Assembly (NCBI RefSeq): GCF_040869045.1
Contig: NC_090319.1
Coordinates: 240,181,832-240,245,831 of the forward strand
Direction of reading: 5' to 3'
DNA length: 64,000 nt
Origin: Eurosta solidaginis
Lineage: Eukaryota; Arthropoda; Insecta; Diptera; Tephritidae
The first letter of the stretch is position 1. Every line of letters begins with the position of its first letter. Of this stretch, positions 47,193-58,900 are shown in pieces. The notes beneath the pieces are model-generated. The model did no database searches, was not told the DNA's origin, and worked only from the letters and a program-made list of their open reading frames with translations. A program made the translations under genes and the position numbers.

Positions 47193-47660
47193 TTACCTAC
47201 CTTGCAAACTACCAGGTTAGTTGTTATTTATGTCGGAACTGCCCCACTGGACATGGTGGGTATTTGGGTCCGCCCCGATGAGCAAATGGCCCTTACTTAG
47301 ATCGGCCACCAGATCCTTTACCGTCTTTTGCGGAGGAGGATCCTCTGCATTGTACGGCATATAAACGAAGGCTAGCGTTAATTGTGTGCCTCCGTTTGCC
47401 AAGCTGGCCGCGGTAACGTCATAACATTTCTATAGTTAAGTAAGAGAAAGATTTTTAACTCGGACTTTACCAAAATACAGGTTCTAACTTTGCCTTCATC
47501 TGCTGCTCAGATCAGCTCAAACCCAAAGGCCCCCAATCCGCAAATCCGTGAGTTAATCACCCGGGGTTCTTGGATAAGGACCACGTCGACGGAGCCTTTA
47601 GAAAGGCGACTGATGAGGGCATCCGAGGCTGCCTTACATTTGTGCAAGTTTATCTGCAGC
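47193..47660 (-). pseudogene. LOA-clade element: endonuclease N-terminal half
   Basis: Minus-strand frames give INLHKCKAASDAL (start of the EN, + about 47620-47655), VVLIQEP and then LAFVYMPYNAEDPPPQKTVK with DPNTHHVQWGSSD (+ about 47230-47370), the catalytic DxNxHH-type motif of APE endonucleases. A stop and a frameshift separate them. The continuation is at 39471-39829 beyond the hAT, showing that the two blocks were once adjacent. Confidence 0.8.
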
Positions 47661-48498
47661 AACCCCAGCATGAGTTTGCTCAGACTCCCCTGTCTCCATC
47701 ACCAGAGTATCCTCCATCGACAAGTTGCACAGAGCCCTGCGCAATTTGATGTGGAGGACACCAGACTTTCTGCGTCGGAGATGTCGATGTCCGTGTCCAA
47801 AGAAGCAACCGAAAGAGATGCGCGCTGTGTGTCGCCCTTTGATTTGTTTAAGGTGCCCGAGAGTCTCCTTATTCAGGGCCAAAAAGACCTGCCTCCAGTC
47901 CTGCGTCGGGAGAGCCAAGTTCATTGGCAGCGGTATACTTACAATTCTCTCAGGTTCTGGCGGAACTGCTGGAACACATGCCCTAGCCCTTGACCGAGCC
48001 GGAATGTCCTTCCAGTCGACGAATTCAATTATCACCCGGGATAGACCTGTCCCGGCCTTGCAGATGCTGCCTTGTACAGTACAACAGACCTTGGGCTTCG
48101 CAATCGATGACCTTGATCTGGCCCTGGTACCATCCCGCGTCAGAACCTAGCGGCGGACTCCATCCGAACGTCGAGAATGGCGTTACTAATTTCCAACCGG
48201 ACGTACGGCCACTGGTATTTAGGGATAGCACCATGGTGATTCCCACGGTCCAGGATTTTTATAAGAGTCCGGCCTTTCGCTACCTCGGAAAAGCTGGCGC
48301 TTAAGTGGTCGAGCTTTCCACGTTTGTTGCCAGAGAACCACGAAAATCGGAACGCCCTCATACCTTGACAAGTCTTTTGTAGCCCTTCTTTTGTTCCTGT
48401 GAAACGATCCCCCGTGGGACTCTTCTCGAGAAAGGCTAGTACCCGTAGTTGCCCTCGTGGCCAGACCCCCGCATGATGGCTTATCTGTGGCTCCTTCC
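47634..48498 (-). pseudogene. LOA-clade element: ORF1 (gag-like) C-terminal region
   Basis: Upstream of the EN on the minus strand, frames include DWKDIPARSRARACVPA and LPTQDWRQVFLALNKETLG (+ about 47830-48020). These resemble the conserved C-terminal block of LOA-type ORF1 proteins. Further upstream are RNKRRATKDLSRYEGVPIFV (+ about 48330-48390) and a basic region. No CCHC knuckle is obvious. Several frameshifts. The plus-strand open frames here are antisense shadows. Jockey insertion truncates the block at 48499. Confidence 0.7.
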
Positions 48499-50385
48499 TG
48501 TTGTTGTTGTTGTTGTACAATGCTTCGCCCCAACTAACAGCCGCGACCGATCACAAATTGTCATCAATAACCTCTAACGGGAGTCCAAGGAAACTTGCTG
48601 TTTCAACAGGGGTGGACCATATGGAAAGGGGTGTTAGAGGCGTTGGTTCCACATTACAATTAAAGAGATGGTTCGTGTCATGTGGGGACACATTGCAAGC
48701 GGGGCATACATTTTGTATGTCGGGGTCGATTCTGGATAGGTAAGAGTTTAACCTGTTACAGTATCCAGAACGAAGTTGAGCAAGAGTGACACGCGTTTCC
48801 CTGGGGAGTATGCGTTCTTCTTCCGCCAGTTTTGGATATGGATACTTTTCTTTGAGTACTGGATTCACCGGGCAATTCCCGGCATAAAGGTCCGCGCCTG
48901 CTTATGGAGTTCACCAAGGACCTGCTTGTTTTTTTTCGCTTCATACGGCTGGGTTCTCAGGTGCCGTATTTCCTCAGAATGCGTACGGAGATGACTCCTT
49001 AAGCTCTTAGGCAGTGCTGGTTCTTCAATAAGATGTCTGTTGGGATGCTCAGGTTTCTGGGTATTCAACAGGAACTGTTTGGTCAGCATCTCATTTCTCT
49101 CCCTGATGGGGAGTATTCCCGCCTCGTTATGCAGATGGTGTTCTGGGGACATAAGAAGACAGCCGTGGCAATTCTGAGAGCAGTATTTTGGCAGGCCTAT
49201 AGCTTCTTCCAGTGGGTAATTTTTAGGTTTGGCGACCATATGGGTGACGCGTAGCACGTAATCGGCTGGCTAACTGGTTTGTATGTAGTCATGAGCGTTT
49301 CTTTATCTTTTCCCCAGGTACTGCCAGCGAGGGATTTGAGGATTTTTACGGCTCTGAATTCTCGGAACAATTGCGGCTGCGTGCTCCCCAAAATGTAGAT
49401 CCTGATAAAACGTCACATCCAAGATTTTGTGGTGTAGGACAGTCGGTAACGTAGTGCCATCGACGTGGATGTTCAAAATGGTCGACATTAGGGACGTAAA
49501 TGTTGTAAATAAGGTCGCGGAATATTTAGTCGGTGATAATGCCAGGTTTCGTGAGGCGAAAAACTGGAGAGATCAGGGAGGTAGCCGTTTATTTTATTGC
49601 ATAGCTCATCGATTTTTGAGCCTGTGCCTGTGGCCATTATTGTGCAGTCATCGGCGTAGGAAACGATCGTGACTCCTTCCGGTGGTGAAGGTAGCTTAGA
49701 TATGTAGAAATTAAACAAAAGTGGGGATAGGATGCCACCCTGTGACACCTCTTGTTTAATTCTCCTTGGTTTTGATGTTTCGTTTCTAAATTGCACCGAT
49801 GCCTGCCGACCACCCAGGTAATTTGCGGTCCACCTTTTAAGACATGGGGAAGGGTAGACCCTTCCAGGCCTTGCAGTAACGAGCCATGGTTGACCGTATC
49901 AAAATCTTTTGATAGGTCTAGCGCTACGAGTACTGTTCTATGTTGGGGGTATTGATTTAAACCGCAATTCATCTGGGTGCTAATGGCATTTAGCGCGGTG
50001 GTAGTGCTATGGAGATTTCTGAAGCCATGCTGATGAGAGGCTAGCTGCAAATTTGCTTGGAAATGAGGGAGCAAAATGGCTTCAAGCGCCTTTGCCACTG
50101 GCGATAGGAGAGATATCGCACGATACGACTCTCCTATGTTAGCTGGTTTCCCAGGCTTTAGTAGCGGGACCACCTTGGCCATTTTCCATTTCTCGGGTAT
50201 GACAAAGGTGGAAAGAGACAGGTTGAAGACATGCGCTAAATATTTCAAACCCTCTTTCTCTAGGCTTTTAAGCATCGGCATGGCTATGACGTCTGGGCCC
50301 ACTGCTTTGGATGGTTTAGCGCGACCAATGGCGTCCTCAACCTCTTTAGCGGTGATGGTGATCACCATCACCAATCACCATCACC
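48499..50385 (-). pseudogene. Jockey-clade non-LTR retrotransposon, 5'-truncated
   Basis: Minus strand. 50374-49800 carries AKPSKAVGPDVIAMPMLKSL, GFRNLHSTTTALNAI and ALDLSKDFDTVNHGS. The RT core has SQGGILSPLLFNF and the YADD box (+ about 49650-49662). A thumb and C-terminal region follow to 48551, with TRVTLAQLRSGYCNRLNSYL and a Cys-rich ...VCPACNVSPHDTNHLFNC. The 3' UTR ends in GTACAACAACAACAACAACA. GTGGCTCCTTCC flanks both ends (48487-48498 and 50386-50397). RT motif has SQGG where PQGG is usual. No RNase H, as expected for Jockey. Several frameshifts. Confidence 0.85.
50351..50385. repeat. 22-bp perfect palindrome at the Jockey 5' junction
   Basis: GGTGATGGTGATCACC with its extension to 50372 is a perfect 22-bp palindrome, followed by AATCACCATCACC. 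It lies exactly where the truncated Jockey 5' end meets the target duplication, so it may be filler produced during insertion. The open frame starting here (MVMVITIT) begins inside it. Confidence 0.8.
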
Positions 50386-50397
50386 GTGGCTCCTTCC

Positions 50398-51262
50398 TCC
50401 TTTGGCTCAGTGTGACCAGATCTTGAGACCCCTGTTACAGCCGTGGGGAGACCAATCGCCTTGCCGGCGTCAGATGGGCGCAACTACCTTCGCCGCCGTA
50501 TTGGTGCCGACACCCACCAAGTCGCTCTTCCTTTTGTTTGCGGTAGCCCTCCCTAGTGCATTAGGGCTTATGCGTTCCGTCGGCGCTTACGCCAGTGCGG
50601 CCCTTCCCATTGTGGAGTAGAGCGAAATTTAATTTCTGTTTTTTCGTTCATCGTGTTCTTACGACCACTTGCTAGACGAGCTCAGGGTCAATTAATTGGA
50701 AAGGGGAAGTAGTGTCGTCCGCAGCGCCAGATCCCCTTACCGCAGCATGACCATTAATACTCTCTGAGGCCTCCCGGTGTCAGAGAATTTAACGAGGTTG
50801 TCCTCTTGTCGTCCAGGGGGAGACGACTTATCTTCGCCAACGCAGTCGTTCCCCAGGTAGAAAAATTTTTTCGGCCCCATTTCCTTTGGATCAGAGTGAC
50901 TAGGTCGCAAGACCACTGCCACAGCCTTGGGAAGAATGGTTGCCGTTCCGGCGCTTGGTCAGTATCCGGCATCAGCAGGCGCGTCAGTGTTCGCCGTTGC
51001 CTGCGCAACTACCTTCGCCACCATACTGCTAGCCCTCCCTAGTGCATTAGGCCGTATGTGTTCCCTCGGCGTTTGCGCCAGTGCGGTCCTTCCCCTTGTG
51101 GAGGAGGACGAAATTAAATTTTTTTTGTTCATCTTGTTCTTACGATCCCTTGCTTGACGAGGACAGTTAATTGAAAGTGGAAGAAGTGTCTTCCGCCGCG
51201 GCAGAGCCCCTTACCGCGGTAAGACCATTAATACTTTCTGAGGGGGTCCGGTGTCAGAGATG
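50398..51262 (-). mobile_element. LOA-clade element: 5' region with two ~480-bp tandem repeats
   Basis: TCCTTTGGCTCAGTGTGACC (50398) and TCCTTTGGATCAGAGTGACT (50882) begin two copies of one unit, 484 bp apart. Shared blocks include GCGCAACTACCTTCGCC, TAGCCCTCCCTAGTGCATTA, GGCG-TT-CGCCAGTGCGG, TTCATC-TGTTCTTACGA and AGACCATTAATACT-type ends (to about 51260). The first unit has lost and gained internal segments. Tandem 5' UTR or promoter units are known in some non-LTR elements. The exact 5' end of the LOA copy is not fixed; it may extend towards 51500. Confidence 0.65.
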
Positions 51263-53059
51263 CTCCGTACAAATAAAGTCAGATTAACCTCCCGGCTGCA
51301 AACATCCAATGGACACGGTTCCGCAGATATTGTACATCGCTCACCCTAGGACTAGGTCACCACATTCATGGAGATCCCTACAAACCTGTATTTTAACAGG
51401 TGGCATAATCCCGTAGTCAGCGACTAAGCACTCGCATCGCGGCAAGATGTCTGTTTATCGCAAAATGGGATAGCTGGCTTCACTTGTTACGAAATGCCCA
51501 AAATCGCTTGGGCGCTTAACCGACAATTAGGGATTGTGCATAACGTTATTTTTCAGCTAAACCTCATGCCTGATGACATAAGTACAGAAAAACAAGAGGT
51601 GTTATAAGATATACTCCATACATCTAATATTCCGCATAGAATTAAGGCCTGATGCCAGCCTTTTTGCCATTTGAAATAAGTCTTATATGGTGGCCAAATT
51701 TTTTGGTATGATATTAGATTTTGTCATTTTATTTGATATCCTTATATAAGAAGTGCATTTTGTTTGTATAATAAATTATTTAAAAGATGCTTAGGCCGAA
51801 GAACCTCTTTATTGCAGATTCTAAATAATGAAATTTTATGTGGTGACACATTTTTGTTCTTTGTTTCAAGAATTTAGCTCTGCAGGAAGTTACTCAAATA
51901 GCGGTCGCAAGATTCCGCATGTTCTAAAAGGATTTCTTAATATCTCGATCCTTGCCCCATATAGACAATTTTTGTACTAAATATTACAATCTTAAAGAGC
52001 CCAAAGCTTTGTTCGAAATTTCATGTTTCTGTGTTACCTGAATATGTTTAAAACTCGAAAGGAAAAATTTCAAGTTCGGAAGATTTTTCGAATTCTCACT
52101 ATCCTTGGTCCACCTAGCGTAATTTTTTTCCATCATGTTGCGTTGTCGTGGGGTTCTGCAGCATGTTCTTACAGCTTTTTTTTTTCTAAAAAAAATCGTT
52201 ACCTAAATCCATGTTAAAACCTTAATAGAGTACTCCTTCCGCTGAAAAGTGGCAACTTTTATAGTGCGTGAAAAAACATGAATGGCTACCCCTTGTATCA
52301 TTAGCAATTTTCTTCGTTAAAAATGTCTGAAGTCTGGAAAATAAATTGTCACGATCAGCTGGTTTAGGTTCGCTGCCACACCGTTATTTTATGCAGGATA
52401 AAAGTGCAACCCCTTTGCGTTGCGGGCAGATAACAATACCAACGGTTTTACCCTCCAAAGCCCACCCAACCGACACGAGTGGCGCATCCGCATAACGCAT
52501 GGATTTGTAATATTTCTTTGCAGAGTCGTTGAAAGGTGGGGATTTATTAAGCGCCGATACCTTAAACCGCTTAGCTACAGAGAAGGTTTTAAAACTTTTT
52601 CCAGAAAAGAAAACGCTATTAGTTTCATGAATATAGGTCTACCGGAGGTTATTCAAATAGCGCTCGCAAGATTCCAAATGTTCTAAATGGAATTTCTAAA
52701 TATTTATCTCTTAATATTGTGCCATCTAGAAAACCTTTGTGTCCTAAATGTTACAACCTTATTCCTTTCGCGCCGGAGTTTTATTTCTGTTCCTAGGATA
52801 TTTTTTTGCTTTTTATTTTCAAAATGTGCAAACAACGTTAAAAAAACATGTTCTGCATACTTAAAAAATCGCTATATCCTTTCGTTATCCTGGGACATAT
52901 TATCCCAATAAGGTTTTATATATAATATTTGCAAATAAAAATACATCAAGTTGACAAACTATTAATTTTGAAATATTGTAGATTTAGTTGAAAAATATTG
53001 TAGCTTTATATTTTATTTATGATAGGGAATAAAGCAGTTAAAACATAGTGCAATATTAC
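51263..53059. other. Unassigned DNA with a ~750-bp-spaced direct repeat
   Basis: No gene. GGAAGTTACTCAAATAGCGG... near 51890 and GGAGGTTATTCAAATAGCGC... near 52640 are diverged copies of a block of about 70 bp and suggest an old tandem duplication. A plus-strand frame at 52420-52686 has no recognisable domain. Confidence 0.45.
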
Positions 53060-54013
53060 ATCCGGAGCAAATGTAATTTGTTCTTGTTTCCTTTTGTAGC
53101 GAAGTGCACCGTACGCAGGGACGTTGTTGAACCCCTTGATTGGTAAATGATCGCCTATATTCAATAACTCAGTGCGTGTACGTTTAGCTGGTCTTCCGCC
53201 AGTTCGACGTGTTTTTATTTGTTTGTGTGTTTGTTCCTTCCGAAATCAATGACTCAGCTGACGGAACTATGAACTGTGTCAACGATGTCCTTTTGCGATT
53301 TAGGTCGTTGCGAACAATCCAAGCATTTACAGTGGAAAGCATCAGAACTTTGAAAAATACTTTCTTTAACCACCTCTGAGATTTTAGATTTAGATCGTAT
53401 ACAGCTGATTTTTGATCGGCCAGGTCTACACCGCCCATTATACGGTTATAGTCCACAATAGCTAAGGGATAATCAACTTCTTCTTTTTACTATCCTTTTG
53501 TTTCCTGTTCACGGTGGATATTGTTGGTTTGTGACAGTTCGAAACTACTAGTACTTCCTTGGAATCCATCCAACGTGTAGCCAATATTCCATCACAGCTT
53601 ATATGGAACTGACTTTGGCCGCGTACAAGTCGCGACTCAAACTCCGGAGTTTCTTTTCGATTGCGCATATATGTTCGAACGGCCGCAAAAGGAATAGATT
53701 TCATTAATGAAATTGGTGGGAAAAATCGATCGCATGCAATAGCTGCTTCCTTAGCAACGGCAACTGCTTCATTTGCGTCCTTTTCACATAGTTCTTCTTC
53801 CTCTTGAGAAAATGCACCTAAGTTATCTTCCGGCTGCTCTTCGTGGTTCGATTCAGAATAGGGAGCATCGCTGCCTTCTTCGTCTGCTTCTGTCATATTT
53901 TCTTCGTCAGACGAAGGCATATATCTGCTCACAGAAGGGCTAAAATCTTCATCGTAGGAGCGTTCGCACAATATGTCTGCCACTTCTTTTTCTGTGTACT
54001 TGCTTTTCGACAT
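53060..54013 (-). pseudogene. piggyBac transposase with internal deletion
   Basis: The N-terminal acidic leader (from 54013: SKSKYTEKEVADILCERSYD, followed by a Glu/Asp-rich stretch) is intact in one frame and joins directly to a late catalytic-domain piece (RGQSQFHISCDGILATRWMD, VVSNCHKP). It ends at 53462. A second frame (53456-53184) contains VDYNRIMGGVDLADQ, the signature near the third catalytic aspartate, and a LTQF...SNWRKTS region. The first two thirds of the DDD domain are missing. Subterminal ATTGGGATAA words occur on both sides (52898-52911 and 54021-54029), but exact TTAA ends were not fixed. Confidence 0.8.
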
Positions 54014-54264
54014 CTATTGAAACAATATTGGGATAAATAAATCCCATATTAAACACATATTGGGACAATATATCGCACGAATTGAAAGTTTGTATAAAAC
54101 TCCCCATTCTGAATATTTTTTAAATATTTTAGGCAAAATTCCAGCAAGAATTTGCAAAATATACACACTATTTTGCTTTACACAACGTGGCTAACGGTAA
54201 ATACATACTTTTGACAACTTTTGCCCTGCCAGATCAGCGAAATTTCCAACCATACGGCAACATT

Positions 54265-54855
54265 TACTTATATTAAGGCGAGCCCCATTGTTATGGAGGG
54301 CCCAGAAATTAAGAGAATTTAAATCTTGAAATAGTAATGTATCTGATGGACATGTTATTCTTCTATACAGTTTACGTCATCTGCATAAAGTAAGTATTTT
54401 GAATGTTTTAGACATAAACCAACGTCTTTTGTGAAGATTCAAAAAAGGATTGGGCCGAGGATGCTACCTTGTGGCACTCCGGATGTTGCTAAAAAGTCAT
54501 ATGAGTTCATACTTTCAATTTCAACGAAAAACGTTCTATTTCACAGGTATGTTTTCAACCAAGACAGAAATGTTGAATGGAAACCTATGATTTTAAGTTT
54601 TAAAAGAAGTAATTTGTGGGAAACTGTAACAAAAGCCTTGGAGAAATCTGTATATATGGTATCAACTTGATACCCTTCCTTGAAGGCAGCAACACAGAAC
54701 TGCGAAAAACAGAAAGATTTGTAATAGCTGAACGACCTGCAACAAACCCATGCTGGCAAAGGTCGATTATCCCTTTTATAGAAAATGCTAACTTGCCTTT
54801 AACTACTTTCTTCAAAAGTTTGGAGCAAGTTGACAGTTTAGAGATTGGCTTATAG
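54265..54855 (-). pseudogene. Non-LTR reverse transcriptase fragment
   Basis: Minus-strand RT core: QHGFVAGRSAITNLSVF, VDTIYTDFSKAFVTVSHKLL, SGVPQGSILGPILF (+ about 54440-54480) and the LYADD box (+ about 54375-54392), then NSLNFWALHNNGARLNIS. It is a Jockey/CR1-type RT with stops after PILF and after the YADD region, and neither end of the element is present. It is distinct in sequence from the copy at 40482. Confidence 0.75.
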
Positions 54856-55438
54856 TTCGTGACCTTGTTTTTATTCCGACTTAAATATTGGAGTGATAGA
54901 TGTCAATTTCCATCGATCAAGAAGAAACTTCAAAATCAATGAGTTACTTAATCTGAACGTAAATATATACAATTAACTAATGGAAATATACTTAGGAGTA
55001 AAATCGATAACAAATTTTACTTCAATGAGATACCTAAGCAAAATATACAAAAATAATAGTTTATGGATCTATAATAGAGCCCTAATTTATCTATTGTCCT
55101 ACTATATTTTTGATATTGCGAGACAGTAAAATTTATATGTTGCAAAAACAACAGAACAGACCTATGGGACTCATCCTTATGGTGATTTCTTTTCTACACG
55201 AAAATGTCGCCACTTTCAGGGCAAATATTTTTAAGATTCTCACTTCGCCCTGTGAAATTGTAGCCCCTTAAAACATTCATTGCTACCCTGCATGACTTGA
55301 AAAAAACAATAATTGTAACCCTGTCACGTTATCAGCTGTTTCTTCGCGCCAAATAAACAAAAACTTTCGCAAATTATATTTATTAAAACGAAATTCATTT
55401 TCGTATACTGCTTTTAGTATACTGTGTTTATTTGACAA
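54856..55438. other. Unassigned AT-rich DNA
   Basis: Nothing recognised. Confidence 0.35.
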
Positions 55439-55925
55439 TGTGATTCATCAGCTGATTGACAGGGCTGTTCTCTGCACCGTCAATGGCAGCGAGGGCAAGT
55501 AATGTTGCATTTTTGGCCATTTTTAAGGGGAGGGTTGTTGAGAAAAGATAATGATGCCCTCTATTTAGGCTACACTGATTTTACAACAGAACACAACTTT
55601 TTGAAGAGTTGGCGTGAAGGCGACATTTTCGTGTACGCTCACGCACAGAAAAAGTGGCCGAAGCTCATACTGGAACGCATCACTGTCCACTACAGTGCAT
55701 CGCCGTTCAGATGTTGTCTTCGCGCCTGTATCCCGCAGGCAGCTTGCACTATCGGTGAATTGGTATGGTTTTGAAGATTGCTCTTCTATCACTACAAATT
55801 GGCACCCCATATAGCGTGTAACAAATAAGCATTAGTAATATAGGTCAGATAATGAAATGAATAACATTGTAATAGGTATTAGCTTGGCTAAGTTAAGCCG
55901 TAAGAAATAAATAAATAAATAAAAC
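55439..55925 (+). mobile_element. 3' end of a non-LTR element with (AAAT)n tail
   Basis: An AGTTAAGCCGTAAG stretch followed by AAATAAATAAATAAATAAA (to about 55922) resembles the 3' termini of CR1/Jockey-type elements such as the one ending at 42690. The upstream 300-450 bp are GC-richer and contain a 90-codon frame with no recognisable domain. It abuts DINE copy E. Low certainty. Confidence 0.35.
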
Positions 55926-55938
55926 AAATATAATATAA

Positions 55939-58900
55939 AACAAGTAAGGAAGGTTAAGTTCGGGTGTAACCGAACATTACATACTCAGTTGAGAGCTATG
56001 GTGACAACATAAGGGAAAATAACCATGTAGGAAAATGAACCGAGGGAAACCCTGGAATGTGTTTGTATGACATGTGTATCAAATGAAAGGCATTAAAGAG
56101 TATTTTATGAGGGAGTGGGCCATAGTTCTATAGGTGGACGCCATTTAGGGATATAGCCATAAAGGTGGATCAGGGTTGACTCTAGAATGCGTTTGTACGA
56201 TATGGGTATCAAACGAAAGGAGTTAATGAGTATTTTAAAAGGGAGTAATCCTTAGTTCCATAGGTGGACGCCGTTTCGAGATATCGCCATAAAGGTGGAC
56301 CAGGGGTGACCCTAGAATTTGTTTGCACAATATTTCAAACGAAAGGTGTTAATGAGTATTTTAAAAGGGAGTGGGCTTTAGTTCTATAGGTGGGCGCCGT
56401 TTCGAGATATCGCCATAAAGGTGGGCCAGGGGTGACTCTAGAATTCGTTTGTGCAATATGGGTATCAAACGAAAGGAGTTAATGAGTATTATAAGAGGGA
56501 GTTGGCCTTAGTTCTATAGGTGGACGCATTTTCGAGGTATCGCAATAAAGGTGGACCAGGGGTGACTCTAGACTTTGTTTGTACGATATGGGTATCAAAT
56601 GAAAGGTGTTAATGAGTATTTTTAAAAGGGAGTGGGCCTTCGTTTTATAGGTGTTCGCCTTTTCGAGATATCGCCATAAAGGTGGACCAGGGGTGACTTT
56701 AAAATTTGTTTGTATGGTATGGGTATCAAATGAAAGGTGTTAATGATTATTTTAAAAGGGCGTGGGGCTTAGTTCTGTAGGTGGACCCCTTTTCGAGATA
56801 TCGCCATAAAGGAGGACCAGGGGTGACTCTAGAATTCGTTTGTGCAATATGGGTATCAAACGAAAGGAGTTAATGAGTATTTTAAGAGGGAGCGCGCCTT
56901 AGTTCTATAGGTGGACGCCTTTTGGAGATATCGCCATAAAGATGGACCAGGTGTGACTCTAGAATGCGCTTGTATGATATGGGTATCAAATGAAAAGTGT
57001 TAATGAGTATTTTAAAAGGGAGTAATCCTTAGTTCCATAGGTAGACGCCGTTTCGAGATATCGCCATAAATGTGGGCCAGGGGTGACTCTAGAATTCGTT
57101 TGTGCAATATGGGTATCAAACGAAAGGAGTTAATGAGTATTTTAAGAGGGAGTTGGCCTTAGTTCTATAGGTGGACGCATTTTCGAGGTATCGCAATAAA
57201 GGTGGACCAGGGGTGACTCTAGACTTTGTTTGTACGATATGGGTATCAAATGAAAGGTGTTAATGAGTATTTTTAAAAGGGAGTGGGCCTTCGTTTTATA
57301 GGTGTTCGCCTTTTCGAGATATCGCCATAAAGGTGGACCAGGGATGAATTTAGAATTTGTTTGTATGATATGGGTATCAAATGAAAGGTGTTAATGATTA
57401 TTTTAAAAGGGCGTGGGGCTTAGTTCTATAGGTGGACCCCTTTTCGAGATATCGCCATAAAGGTGGACCAGGGGTGACTTAGAATTCGTTTGTGCAATAT
57501 GGGTATCAAACGAAAGCAGTTAATGAGTATTTTAAGAGGGAGTGGGCCTTTCTGGACCAGGGGTGACTCTAGACTTTGTTTGTACGATATGGGTATCAAA
57601 TGAAAGGTGTTAATGAGTATTTTTAAAAGGGAGTGGGCCTTCGTTCTATAGGTGTTCGCCTTTTCGAAATATCGCCATAAAGGTGGACCAGGGGTGACTC
57701 TAGAATGAGTTTGTACGATATGGGTATCAAATTAAAGGTATTAATGAGAGTTTTAAAAGGGAGTGGTGGTAGTTGTATATGTGAAGGCGTTTTCCAGATA
57801 TCGACCAAAATGTGGACCAGGGTGACCCAGAACATCATCTGTTGGATACCGCTAATTTATTTATATATGTAATACCTGCCAAGATTTCAAGGGTTTTTTA
57901 TTTCGCCCTGCAGAAGTTTTTCATTTTCTTCTACTTAATATGGTAGGTGTCACAACCATTTTATAAAGTTTTTTCTAAAGTTATATTTCGCGTCAATAAA
58001 ACAATCCAATTACCTTACCATATTTCATCCCTTTTTTCGTATTTGGTATAGAATTATGGCATTTTTTTCATTTTTCGTAATTTTCGATATCGAAAAAGTG
58101 GGCGTGGTCATTGTCGGATTTCGTTCATTTTTCATACGAAGATAAAGTGAGTTTAGATAAGTACGTGAACTGAGTTTAGTAAAGATATATCGACTTTTGC
58201 TCAAGTTATCGGCCATGCGGAAGGACAGACGGACGACTGTGTATAAAAACTGGGCGTGACATCAACCGATTTCGCAGAAAACAGTTAACGCCATAAAATC
58301 TATGCCCCTACCAAATTTCAAAAGGATTGGTTAATTTTTGTTCGACTTATGGCGTTAAAAGTATCCTAGACAAATTAAATGAAAAAGGGCGGAGCCAGGC
58401 CCATTTTTAAATTTTCTTTTATTTTTGTATTTTGTTGCACCATATCATTACTGGAGTTGAATCTTGACATAATTTACTTATATACTGTAAAGATATTAAA
58501 TTTTTTGTTAAAATTTTACTTTAAAAAAAAAATTTTTTTAAAAGTGGGCGTGGTCCTTCTCCGATTTTGCTAATTTTTATTAAGCGCACATATAGTAATA
58601 AGAGTAACGTTCCTGCCAAATTTCATCATGATATCTTCAACGACTGCCAAATTACAGCTTGCAAAATTTTAAATTACCTTCTTTTAAAAGTGGGCGGTGC
58701 CACGCCCATTGTCCAAAATTTTACTAATTTTTTATTTTGCGTCATAAGTTCAACTCATCTACCAAGTTTCGGCTTTATCGGTCTTTTGTAATGAATTATC
58801 GCACTTTTTCGGTTTTTCGAAATTTTCGATATCGAAAAAGTGGGCGTGGTTATAGTCCGATATCGTTCATTTTAAATAGCGATCTGAGATGAGTGCTCAG

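Noticed and set aside
47490..48304. Three plus-strand open frames of 100-170 codons
   Set aside because: Antisense shadows of LOA ORF1/EN coding on the minus strand. No domains.
52420..52686. 88-codon plus-strand open frame
   Set aside because: No domain, odd composition, and it overlaps a decayed direct repeat.
55502..55774. 90-codon plus-strand open frame, with an 81-codon minus-strand frame opposite
   Set aside because: Neither shows a motif. The region is more likely the 3' part of a non-LTR element.
56075..57790. CRISPR-like regularly spaced repeat
   Set aside because: Units are contiguous ~130-bp satellite repeats with no unique spacers, in an animal-type transposon.
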